Virus record (IMG/VR): IMGVR_UViG_3300025120_006270 | Location: 1-23,449 of that record | Source of the DNA: a virus | Reading direction: 5' to 3' (one strand) | Length of the DNA stretch: 23,449 nucleotides | Shown here: positions 14,398-21,176 of the stretch, in pieces | How positions within the stretch are numbered: the stretch's first letter is position 1 | How the letters are laid out: every line of letters begins with the position of its first letter | Notes under the pieces: model-generated | Database searches by the model: none | What the model was told of the DNA's origin: nothing | Seen by the model: the letters and a program-made list of their open reading frames with translations, nothing else | Translations under genes and position numbers: made by a program

Positions 14398-14610
14398 TTA
14401 TTCAGTAACGACTGTGGCGTTTGCAAAATGTTTAGGTGACCACGTATGCCCATTTAATGTTACAGTTGTATTTTTAACTGTAGTGGCAGCAGATTTTGTC
14501 GAGAATACTTTTCTATCGTCATATTCTTCAGTCCAAGTACTTTCATCTTTATAGTAAACATCACCAATGCTTGAACCCATAACGCTTGGTGTTTTAATAT
14601 GATAAGCCAT
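14398..14610 (-). CDS. Conserved small protein, 70 aa, after gp23
   Basis: The protein reads MAYHIKTPSVMGSSIGDVYY, KDESTWTEEYDDRKVFSTKS and then a Thr- and Val-rich end (TVKNTTVTLNGHTW). It looks beta-rich and small, with no signal or membrane segment. I do not know the family by function. It begins 16 bases after a late promoter box (14627-14634) and ends two bases before the gp3-like gene, so it is read with gp3 and uvsY, late in infection, and may be a minor virion protein; that is inference. Confidence 0.8.
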   Translation of the reverse strand: MAYHIKTPSVMGSSIGDVYYKDESTWTEEYDDRKVFSTKSAATTVKNTTVTLNGHTWSPKHFANATVVTE

Positions 14611-14626
14611 TGTGCTAGTTTTTAGT

Positions 14627-14634
14627 TATTTATC
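14627..14634 (-). promoter_or_regulatory. Late promoter box for the 70-aa/gp3/uvsY unit
   Basis: The minus strand reads GATAAATA, one mismatch to TATAAATA, just after the gp23 terminator hairpin and 16 bases before the ATG of the 70-aa gene. Confidence 0.7.
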
Positions 14635-14734
14635 TAACCATGAAAAAGACCCCCCTTGCGGGAGGTCTGTAAGGACATGTGGGGCAACCGCTTCCGCAGC
14701 AACCACTTGAATCACATGAGGTTCTTAACAGCAA
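14630..14734 (-). CDS. Possible 34-aa cysteine-rich microprotein after gp23
   Basis: This reading frame starts at a TTG (14732-14734) inside the last codons of gp23, in the +1 frame, and ends at a TAA (14630-14632) in the next late promoter box. Most of it lies outside gp23, in the gap and across the terminator. The predicted peptide includes SCDSSGCCGSGCPTCPYRPP: five cysteines in the order C, CC, C, C, with the motif CCGSGCPTCPY. This looks like the CCG(N/S)GC..CPY pattern of small cysteine-rich domains in bacterial proteins, which probably bind metal. No ribosome-binding site is seen and the start codon is weak. It could instead be made by a +1 frameshift at the end of gp23. I hold it as a candidate only. 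Confidence 0.4.
   Translation of the reverse strand: MLLRTSCDSSGCCGSGCPTCPYRPPARGVFFMVR
14643..14668 (-). terminator. Rho-independent terminator after gp23
   Basis: On the minus strand AGACCTCCC pairs with GGGGGGTCT (9 bp with one G-U pair) around a GCAA tetraloop, followed by TTTTC. It begins about 45 bases after the gp23 stop and should end the head-gene transcript. Confidence 0.9.
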
Positions 14735-16142
14735 CGCGACGATAGTAGCGATTCTGGTTAACGATGAGTTGACCACCGCGTGAGTTCTCGGTTCCTTCGG
14801 AGAATGGGTTGGAAACAAGACCATAGCGGGTCTTGAAGCCAATTTTAGGCTGGAAGGAGTTCTCTCCAACAGCACGAACCATTTGAAGGGGAACGTATGG
14901 GCAGTAGAATATACCTGCGTCATAAGGCGAAGAACCCTTATAACCGACAACGTAATACTGGTTACCAGAGTTAGTTGCTGAGTTAGCAGAATTCAGGTTA
15001 GCAGAATAAGGATCGATGTAGACGCGGAATTTACCCATCAGGGTTCCAGCAAACGTGTTGCCGGTGTCGTCAACGTTAAGGTTAGCGTTGAGTGCAGGGG
15101 TGTAGTCGAGCACACCAGCCATGGTCAATGCAGACGCAACGTCAGCAGAGCACATGATGATGTTGCCCTTTCCGCGACGAGTTCTTTGTGCGATTGCGTT
15201 CGCATCTCTCTCGATTTGGAATAGGAGACCTTTGAACTTCTCAACAGACCAACGTCCGTTAGAGTCGATATCAAGGTCAAATACACCAGCGGTAGCGGTG
15301 TTAGAAACAGCACCTTGTTCAGCAACCTTATAGATGGTTCTGATGACTTCTCTGTTGATTTCCGCGAGGATTTCAGTGGAGAGAATGTTAGCAAGTTCTG
15401 CTTCAGCATTCAGACCGTGGATTGCCTTGAGGTCCTGTGCCAGTTCCATGCTGTACTCTGCTTTCAGAGCGCGTGACTTGGCGGTTACCGTGACTTTCTC
15501 AATGCTGAATGCCATCTGGTTGAAGGCATTGTTACCAGTGCCATCAAGTGCTTCAGCACTGTCTGTACGCATTCCCTGACCAGTGTTGTAGTCAGTAGAA
15601 GATGCTGAACCAACAGGGTTCAAGACTGAAGGGTTGGTTCCTACGTTAGAGGTAGAACCGAAACCAGACTGTCTCTGGGAATATCCAGTGGTGTTGTCGA
15701 AACCAGCATCAGATCCAGAGAATCCGGTGTCTGCTTCGTTGTAGAATGCTTCGTCGCCACTTTGAGTGTTGTAGCGGGAGCGCATTGCAAAAATGAGTCC
15801 AGTAGGACCGGACATTGGCTGAACGCCTGCGAGGTCATATGCGACCAGGTTAGGCATCGAGCGACGGATCAAGGAGATCAGTACGGGGTCGAAACCTGCA
15901 ACTGGACCAGTTGCGGTAGCGTCAGCGGAGAAACCAGCACTAGCACCAGAGTTGGTGTTCATGTTTGGTTGCTCAGTTAGCATACCACCGTGTTCAAACG
16001 ATGATTGCTCTCTAAGGAATTTTTCTTGGTTTTCTAACAGGACTGCGGTTACTGCACGACGATGGGGATCAGAGATCTTATCGCATCCTTCATGATTGAG
16101 AAGGGGTGCCCACTTTTCCTGCAGATGCTCGGATTGGAACAT
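14712..16142 (-). CDS. 23: gp23 major capsid protein
   Basis: This is the hexon-forming major head protein, 476 aa before processing (T4 gp23 has 521). The N-terminal MFQSEHLQEKWAPLLNHEG and the central IRRSMPNLVAYDLAGVQPMS, GPTGLIFAMRSRYN, are characteristic of T4-type capsid proteins. The gp21 protease cuts after (L/I)xE; MLTE at residues 54-57 (cut after E57) is the best candidate for maturation and is close to the T4 cut after residue 65. The C-terminus GGQLIVNQNRYYRRVAVKNL is typical. The ATG at 16140-16142 is preceded by AAAGG, a weak ribosome-binding site. Unlike most structural genes here it has no clear late box of its own. A strong terminator follows. Confidence 0.98.
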   Translation of the reverse strand: MFQSEHLQEKWAPLLNHEGCDKISDPHRRAVTAVLLENQEKFLREQSSFEHGGMLTEQPNMNTNSGASAGFSADATATGPVAGFDPVLISLIRRSMPNLVAYDLAGVQPMSGPTGLIFAMRSRYNTQSGDEAFYNEADTGFSGSDAGFDNTTGYSQRQSGFGSTSNVGTNPSVLNPVGSASSTDYNTGQGMRTDSAEALDGTGNNAFNQMAFSIEKVTVTAKSRALKAEYSMELAQDLKAIHGLNAEAELANILSTEILAEINREVIRTIYKVAEQGAVSNTATAGVFDLDIDSNGRWSVEKFKGLLFQIERDANAIAQRTRRGKGNIIMCSADVASALTMAGVLDYTPALNANLNVDDTGNTFAGTLMGKFRVYIDPYSANLNSANSATNSGNQYYVVGYKGSSPYDAGIFYCPYVPLQMVRAVGENSFQPKIGFKTRYGLVSNPFSEGTENSRGGQLIVNQNRYYRRVAVKNLM

Positions 16143-16185
16143 TTGCTTTTTACCTTTAAGTGTTTAGTTTGATTTAATGTTAAAT

Positions 16186-17262
16186 TCAGTTTTTACCGAA
16201 TGAACCTAACGTTCTAATATATGCAGACATTGAATTTGAGTGAGACTCAGATCCAGACTCGTCCACACCTTCCGAAAGGGTTTCGGTTTTTGCCACTGGT
16301 GACTTCTTATCGGAGAAATATGACTCCTTAAGTGTTTCCAGTTTTTCACGATATTGACCTTCACTTTCAAACTCTACACTTTCGGAAAGTGAGGCGAGCT
16401 TCTCTTTCTGGGTCTGTGCTAGACCTTCGGAGACTTGATCCAAGATACCGTCAGCAGTTGCCTCTGAGAGACGACCGTTGAGTGAGATATTCTTCTCAAT
16501 TTGCTCATTGAGTTTGGTTTCCATATCATCTAGTTTTTCTACCATGCTCTCAAGCACATCATACTTATCTTCAGGGATTGTTACATAATGTTCTTCAAAT
16601 AGACCCTTCATTCCAGAAAGGAATGATTCGGTCATTTCAGTCTTAAGACCGTTCTCGATGGCGAGTGCGTTTTCTTCAAACCACTCGTCAGCGACGTACT
16701 CAAGATAGGAATCAACACGTTCAGCGAGTGACTCTTTTGCTGCTTCGATTTCCTCAGCAAGCTTCTCTTGGTACTGTGTCTCAAGTTCTTCTTTAATTCC
16801 AGCAACCTTAGCATTGATTGCTGCTTCAAAGATGGTCTTTGCCTTTTCTTTGAATTCTTCGGAGAGTTCTTCGCCACCGAGGAGAGCATTGACATCTTCT
16901 TCGACATCATACTCGGCAACGATCTCTTCTTCGGCAACTATATCTTCAGTGGAAGTCTCTTCCTCTTCAATGGTTTCTTCGGTGTCAAGAACCTCTTCTT
17001 CTTTCATGCCTTTTGCTGCTTCTGCTGGTTTTGCACCTTTGTTCACAACGTCCCTAACTTGCTTAAGTGTTCCACCGGGTTCCTTAAGTTTTGCTGAGTC
17101 ATCGTCAGGCTTGTAGTTCTCGGGGGTAGGACCACCGAGATCTTCGTAAGAAGCAGCAACCGAGGAATCCATTGCATCTGCTGGCTTAGCCCCAGAATTA
17201 ACAGCGGTTTTGGATTGCTGTGTCTTTACATCCATTTCTTGTAATTTTGTGCCACGAGACAT
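16186..17262 (-). CDS. 22: gp22 prohead core scaffold protein
   Basis: This is the main scaffold inside the prohead, cut to small peptides by gp21 during head maturation. The 358-aa protein is very acidic and helical, with a Lys-poor Glu-rich block (EEEVLDTEETIEEEETSTED) near residue 90-110, long coiled-coil-like helices from about residue 130 to 280, and the C-terminal SAYIRTLGSFGKN, a short motif typical of T4-like scaffolds. It is longer than T4 gp22 (269 aa), mainly through a disordered N-terminal part that contains two related segments SGAKPADAMD and KGAKPAEAAK. It starts at the ATG at 17260-17262 after a GGAG ribosome-binding site 7 bases away, and is driven by a tandem late box. Confidence 0.93.
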   Translation of the reverse strand: MSRGTKLQEMDVKTQQSKTAVNSGAKPADAMDSSVAASYEDLGGPTPENYKPDDDSAKLKEPGGTLKQVRDVVNKGAKPAEAAKGMKEEEVLDTEETIEEEETSTEDIVAEEEIVAEYDVEEDVNALLGGEELSEEFKEKAKTIFEAAINAKVAGIKEELETQYQEKLAEEIEAAKESLAERVDSYLEYVADEWFEENALAIENGLKTEMTESFLSGMKGLFEEHYVTIPEDKYDVLESMVEKLDDMETKLNEQIEKNISLNGRLSEATADGILDQVSEGLAQTQKEKLASLSESVEFESEGQYREKLETLKESYFSDKKSPVAKTETLSEGVDESGSESHSNSMSAYIRTLGSFGKN

Positions 17263-17295
17263 TTGAACGCTCCGTTTATCTGTTTTTTAAAACTA

Positions 17296-17307
17296 TATTT
17301 ATTTATA
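17296..17307 (-). promoter_or_regulatory. Tandem late promoter boxes for gp22
   Basis: The minus strand reads TATAAATAAATA: an exact TATAAATA (17300-17307) overlapping a second AATAAATA (17296-17303). It is 33 bases before the gp22 start and the best late-type sequence in the window. It may also drive gp23, which lacks a box. Confidence 0.8.
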
Positions 17308-17331
17308 ATTTAATAAATTTTATACTCAATA

Positions 17332-17982
17332 TCAGAGATTATTGAGAAAATTATTGAACAAATCTAACTTTTGTTCGTCAAGTTGTTTATTAGTAACTAA
17401 AGTGTTGATTTGTTTGTATGTTTTTTGAGCATACTTTTCACGAAGGATGCCACCATCCCATACCCAATCTTTTCCTTCCATAATTCCCTCAACAAATGCA
17501 TCGGGAGCAGAAGGATCAGCGACGATATCAGCAGCAGTTGCTAACATAAAGTCGTCACCGACAATGTTAACACCCTCACGGGTCTGCTTTAATGAACCAA
17601 TACCACGGGATGAAACACCAAGTTTTACACCTTCTTCAATAAGTGAAGATGCAATTTTACCCATGGGGGTGCTTAGAATTTTTGCCTTACCAATAAAGTT
17701 TGATCCACTCTCTCTTAAAGAAACAATCTTATGGGATACGCGATCTAAATTAACTGTTGGTCCATCAGGATGACCAAGTTCGCCAAGTGCTCTACCTGAT
17801 TGAACATGATTTTCGTTATACCTACCAACTTCACGGCGAAGTGTTTCCATAGGATACATACGACCATTACGGTTCTTGATGTTTCCTTGAAGGAATACTC
17901 CCTCAATATACATAGACTTTTTGCCGTTCTTAGATTCGACAATAAATTCTACTGACTCTACTTCTTCTCTAATCAGTTTCAT
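17332..17982 (-). CDS. 21: gp21 prohead core protease
   Basis: gp21 is the serine protease that cleaves scaffold and capsid proteins during head maturation. The 216-aa protein (T4: 212 aa) has the fold markers MYIEGVFLQGNIKNRNGRMY, the catalytic His in GELGHPDGP (H71) and the catalytic Ser in GVSSRGIGS (S124 or S125), followed by ATAADIVADPSAPDAFVEGI. These are the family signatures of herpesvirus-like prohead proteases. The start (17980-17982) overlaps the end of the 196-aa gene as TGATG, so the two are translated together. All active-site positions are intact. Confidence 0.96.
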   Translation of the reverse strand: MKLIREEVESVEFIVESKNGKKSMYIEGVFLQGNIKNRNGRMYPMETLRREVGRYNENHVQSGRALGELGHPDGPTVNLDRVSHKIVSLRESGSNFIGKAKILSTPMGKIASSLIEEGVKLGVSSRGIGSLKQTREGVNIVGDDFMLATAADIVADPSAPDAFVEGIMEGKDWVWDGGILREKYAQKTYKQINTLVTNKQLDEQKLDLFNNFLNNL

Positions 17983-18572
17983 CAGGATGGTCCTCCAGCG
18001 GTTTGAATTTGTTGTGCATAAAACATTCCAGTTCCACCAATTGCTTCTGCAGAGACTTTAAAGTCATCTCTTAACTCTGCATATTGGAAATTGAATGCGG
18101 TGGCAATTCCAGAAGTATTTGCGTTTAAAGTAATACGAGTATTATGGAAACCACTAAATCCTGCCGTGCTATTTACAGCAAGAACACCAACATTAGTCAA
18201 AGCATTAATGTATGCATACTCAAGATTACCCTGTGTTTGAGATGTGCTTCCATTAATACTTAATGAAACAATATCATCTTGTTCAAATGGCGATCCAGTT
18301 CCTTCAGGGAAATCAATAATTGTCGTTGTCCCTGTAGTTATGGCAACCACTCTTTGTGATGATGGTCTACCAATAGTAAGAATTTCTGGTTCACCAGTGA
18401 TGACTACAAGATCTGTAGTCGTAGCACTCGGAGCAGTTCCAACTGCAACGTGAGCATTTTTATCGATAGCAACCACTCTGATGTACTCAGATTGATGTGA
18501 AATGAACGACGACGCTTGCGCCGATCCACTAGTGGCGAAACTAATACCACTTCCTACAGGTTTTAACGCCAT
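17982..18572 (-). CDS. Unknown structural-type protein, 196 aa, before gp21
   Basis: The protein reads MALKPVGSGISFATSGSAQA and then many short stretches rich in Ser, Thr, Gly, Val and Ile (for example VVAITTGTTTIIDFPEGTGS), which predicts a beta-rich, Cys-free protein. The end is FYAQQIQTAGGPS. In T4 this position is taken by gp68, a prohead core protein, but no likeness to gp68 is seen. It is transcribed from an exact late box (18600-18607) and coupled to gp21. A virion or tail-decoration protein is the likeliest guess; no function is known to me. A weak AGGA ribosome-binding site precedes the start. Confidence 0.85.
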   Translation of the reverse strand: MALKPVGSGISFATSGSAQASSFISHQSEYIRVVAIDKNAHVAVGTAPSATTTDLVVITGEPEILTIGRPSSQRVVAITTGTTTIIDFPEGTGSPFEQDDIVSLSINGSTSQTQGNLEYAYINALTNVGVLAVNSTAGFSGFHNTRITLNANTSGIATAFNFQYAELRDDFKVSAEAIGGTGMFYAQQIQTAGGPS

Positions 18573-18599
18573 TATTTCCTAAAATTCATTTATAATAGT

Positions 18600-18607
18600 T
18601 ATTTATA
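18600..18607 (-). promoter_or_regulatory. Late promoter box for the 196-aa gene and gp21
   Basis: An exact TATAAATA on the minus strand, 27 bases before the ATG, overlapping no stop codon but ending just past the gp67-like stop at 18610. Confidence 0.8.
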
Positions 18608-18609
18608 AA

Positions 18610-18807
18610 TTACACATCATCAGTTTCTTCAGATGCTTCATCTTCAATCTCTGCTTCAATTTGATCATCACCAAATACTGAGTTAGCAGCATAAGGTTTA
18701 AATGCATCTACTCTCTCAGCAGCTTTGGAATACAATAAATCTTTGATTCCATCACTAATTTGTGAAGGAGATTCATCACTCACAATAGCATCTAATAGGT
18801 CTTCCAT
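18610..18807 (-). CDS. 67: gp67-like prohead core protein, 65 aa
   Basis: The protein begins MEDLLDAIVSDESPSQISDG and has a very acidic tail (EAEIEDEASEETDDV). T4 gp67, an 80-aa prohead core protein that is cut into internal peptides, begins MEGLIEAIKSND and also has a long acidic tail. Size, start pattern, acidity and the place between gp20 and gp21 all fit. The central DGIKDLLYSKAAERVDAFKP would be a helix as in T4. A possible weak protease site is less clear. The identification rests on these combined features rather than on strong similarity. Confidence 0.7.
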   Translation of the reverse strand: MEDLLDAIVSDESPSQISDGIKDLLYSKAAERVDAFKPYAANSVFGDDQIEAEIEDEASEETDDV

Positions 18808-18832
18808 TTAAAATTCTAAAGATTAACTGTAA

Positions 18833-18840
18833 TATTTATA
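18833..18840 (-). promoter_or_regulatory. Late promoter box for the gp67-like gene
   Basis: An exact TATAAATA on the minus strand, 25 bases before the ATG. The TAA stop codon of gp20 (18836-18838) lies inside the box. Confidence 0.8.
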
Positions 18841-20506
18841 TCTCACCACCCTTCGGCAGTTCTGGTGCTTCAGTTGCAGAACCATCAATATCTGGTTCCA
18901 TTTGAGGTTTACCTAAATCCATACTTGCTGAACCATCCAAAGGTTGACCAGTTTCTGGGTCAACAGGTATATTTGGATCTAGAATTACCCCCTCTTTAAT
19001 TTCTTTTTCGATCAGTTTATCCTGTTCGATAATCTCCATGTCAGTTTGACGTAAGATTTTACGGCGAACATAATCTTGAGAGTAATACTTACCAACATAT
19101 GGTTCTGCAGTTGCTGCAAGAGACAGTCTCTCATTCATGAGTTCTGCTTCTTTTAGTTCTGAGAAGTGGTTGTCATATAAGAAATCATACTGAATATGCT
19201 CACTCATAGACTGCCAGTCTTCAGGAGTAATTACATTCTTTAGGATTAATTGTGTCTTCAGCATGTCATTAAACATGTTGGAGAATCTTTTTCTTAAACG
19301 ACCAACAAACTTAGTAAACTTAAGTTCATCTCTTAAGATCTCAGAAGATCTCCCCAAGTTAAACCCACCTTCTCCATCCATTCGTGATGGTGGGACGTTA
19401 AGCGAACGGTAGAGTTTCTTTTTAAAATATTCAATATCAGTGATTTCACCCAAGTTTTGTCCGCCAGGAAGAGTGGTGATTTCTGTTCCTCTTCCACCCT
19501 CACGCCTGGGAAGCCAGAAGTCCTCAAGCATTGCCATGTGTTTTTTATCATCACGAATCTCTCCAGTATTAGCATCGTAAACCATTTTGTTACGATATCT
19601 CATCATAACATCACGCAGATATTGCTCTGCTTTCATTTTTGGTAAGTTACCAACATCAATATAGAAGATTCTACGCTCAGGCGCACGCGACAGTCTGTAT
19701 ATAACAAGACTATCTTCAATCATTCTAAGTTGATTGAGTGATTTGATTGCTTTATGAAGATATGATAAAGTATTACCTTTGTTACGATCAACAAGACCAG
19801 ATGTACAATATGAAATTGCATCTTTTGAAATTTTTATCCCCTTGTCTCCACCTGCTTGAGTTGGATTTGCAACTGGGTAAGCAAGTTTTGGTTGGTAAAG
19901 AAAATATTCTTCTATCTCAGGAAACTCATAATCCATTGGATCAGAGTTTCTATTATTGATTCTTGCTATAGCGTTTGCTCTATCTTCTGGTTTCAGTTTT
20001 TGCTTACGAATATAACGCATTTTCATTGCGTCAATATAACGCAACTCTTGAATACCTTCGTTAGGATTTTTTAAATCGATAATTTTGTGATAATAAATGC
20101 GACCATCAATATACCAATTACGATAAATTTCATGTGCCTTTTTATCAAAATCAAGAAGATCTAAGATATACTTAAACTCTTTACGAATTTTATTTTTAAT
20201 GCCATCACTAGCATTTAAATTTGATAGTTCAATTTCTACAGGACTATCATTAGAATCGGATACAACTGCTTCATTAACAATATCTTCAATAGCACTATCA
20301 CATTCGGGATGAAGTGACATTTCACGATATCGTTTGATTAGTTCAAACTCATTTCTAAAGACACCCTCAAGATCAACATGAGTACCAAAAAAACCACTAC
20401 CAGCGTAATGGTCAACCCCGTCCTCATTACTGGGAGGAACTGGGGAGACTGCTCCGGGAGATAGTGGTTCTGAGTTCTCAATCGAGAATCCAAATAATTT
20501 GGACAT
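18836..20506 (-). CDS. 20: gp20 portal vertex protein
   Basis: gp20 forms the twelve-fold ring through which DNA enters the head and to which the tail is joined. The 556-aa protein (T4: 524 aa) has the family stretches AIEDIVNEAVVSDSNDSPVE, LRYIDAMKMRYIRKQKL, RLSRAPERRIFYIDVGNLPK followed by MKAEQYLRDVMMRYRNKMVY, and VPPSRMDGEGGFNLGRSSEI. The last of these is much used to identify cyanophage portals. The C-terminal 60 residues are acidic and rich in Pro and Gly. The start at 20504-20506 has no good ribosome-binding site. Confidence 0.97.
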   Translation of the reverse strand: MSKLFGFSIENSEPLSPGAVSPVPPSNEDGVDHYAGSGFFGTHVDLEGVFRNEFELIKRYREMSLHPECDSAIEDIVNEAVVSDSNDSPVEIELSNLNASDGIKNKIRKEFKYILDLLDFDKKAHEIYRNWYIDGRIYYHKIIDLKNPNEGIQELRYIDAMKMRYIRKQKLKPEDRANAIARINNRNSDPMDYEFPEIEEYFLYQPKLAYPVANPTQAGGDKGIKISKDAISYCTSGLVDRNKGNTLSYLHKAIKSLNQLRMIEDSLVIYRLSRAPERRIFYIDVGNLPKMKAEQYLRDVMMRYRNKMVYDANTGEIRDDKKHMAMLEDFWLPRREGGRGTEITTLPGGQNLGEITDIEYFKKKLYRSLNVPPSRMDGEGGFNLGRSSEILRDELKFTKFVGRLRKRFSNMFNDMLKTQLILKNVITPEDWQSMSEHIQYDFLYDNHFSELKEAELMNERLSLAATAEPYVGKYYSQDYVRRKILRQTDMEIIEQDKLIEKEIKEGVILDPNIPVDPETGQPLDGSASMDLGKPQMEPDIDGSATEAPELPKGGEI

Positions 20507-20535
20507 GATTTATATTATAGTGGTTATCCTCAAAC

Positions 20536-20543
20536 TATTTATC
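20536..20543 (-). promoter_or_regulatory. Late promoter box for gp20
   Basis: The minus strand reads GATAAATA, 29 bases before the gp20 ATG. It overlaps the TGA stop codon of gp19 (20542-20544). Confidence 0.7.
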
Positions 20544-21141
20544 AACCACTGACAGCGCCACCATCACCAAGCAGTTCAAGTGATTGAACTTGGAAAGTTA
20601 CTGTAAATTCCTCAATAGCATCTGATGAATCGTAAGAGAGATCAATAGCAGAAACTTCTGTTGGGAAGATATCTACAAACTTATACTTAGCGAGAACAAC
20701 ATTTGATTCTCCACTATTTCTCTTGCTGCTCTTGCTGCTACCTCTACCAAGTTGATATACATGAGCGGATGCCATGTACGCATCAGGGTTAGTTGCACCA
20801 AGATTAGTGTCTAACTTAGCAATTTGCTCAGTCCACTCTTCAAATGCTCTTCTAAGATTGAAGTCTTCATCATTGATAATGGTTACACTCCATGTATCAA
20901 TAGTTCTGTCTCCAGCAACTTTAAAGATTCTTCCTCTAAAAGGAACATCGATAGAACCGACGTTTTGAGCAGGTAGATTAGATGCTTTGCATAAAAATGC
21001 AAAGTTAGTAGCATCAAATCCGGGTAAAGTAAATTCCAGTTCGTTAAGAGTCATCTCAACTTCAAATAGATTGGGGCGGGCACCGCCCCCAACCATTGCT
21101 GACTTAAACTGGGAAATTGTTCTGTTTTCTTTTTGTGCCAT
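20542..21141 (-). CDS. 19: gp19 tail tube protein
   Basis: gp19 is the tube protein around which the sheath assembles. The 199-aa product (T4: 163 aa) has ARPNLFEVEMTLNELEF near the start, FLCKASNLPAQNVGSIDVPF, RGRIFKVAGDRTIDTWSVTI and NDEDFNLRRAFEEW, the standard T4-type tube signature, and the closing YKFVDIFPTEVSAIDLSYDS. The extra length lies between residues 110 and 140 (YQLGRGSSKSSKRNSGES), a basic Ser-rich loop. The ATG at 21139-21141 has an AGGAGG ribosome-binding site 8 bases upstream. Confidence 0.96.
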   Translation of the reverse strand: MAQKENRTISQFKSAMVGGGARPNLFEVEMTLNELEFTLPGFDATNFAFLCKASNLPAQNVGSIDVPFRGRIFKVAGDRTIDTWSVTIINDEDFNLRRAFEEWTEQIAKLDTNLGATNPDAYMASAHVYQLGRGSSKSSKRNSGESNVVLAKYKFVDIFPTEVSAIDLSYDSSDAIEEFTVTFQVQSLELLGDGGAVSG

Positions 21142-21160
21142 TGTTTGGTCCTCCTTTTGT

Positions 21161-21168
21161 TATTTAGA
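21161..21168 (-). promoter_or_regulatory. Late promoter box for gp19
   Basis: The minus strand reads TCTAAATA, a looser form of the late box (TATAAATA) 19 bases before the gp19 start, with the stop of gp18 about 9 bases upstream of it. Confidence 0.55.
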
Positions 21169-21176
21169 TAATGTTA

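Noticed and set aside
14735-14950. Upstream continuation of the frame that holds the cysteine-rich peptide
   Set aside because: This part lies fully inside gp23 in another frame and looks like a shadow; only the part from the TTG at 14734 onward is retained as a candidate.
16768-17116. Plus-strand frames of about 100 codons inside gp22, rich in Phe or Ser
   Set aside because: They arise from the Glu-rich codons of the scaffold read on the opposite strand.
20510-20519. TATAAT-like sequence just upstream of gp20
   Set aside because: It is too close to the ATG (under 15 bases) for a normal leader and has no -35; the late box at 20536-20543 is the better candidate.
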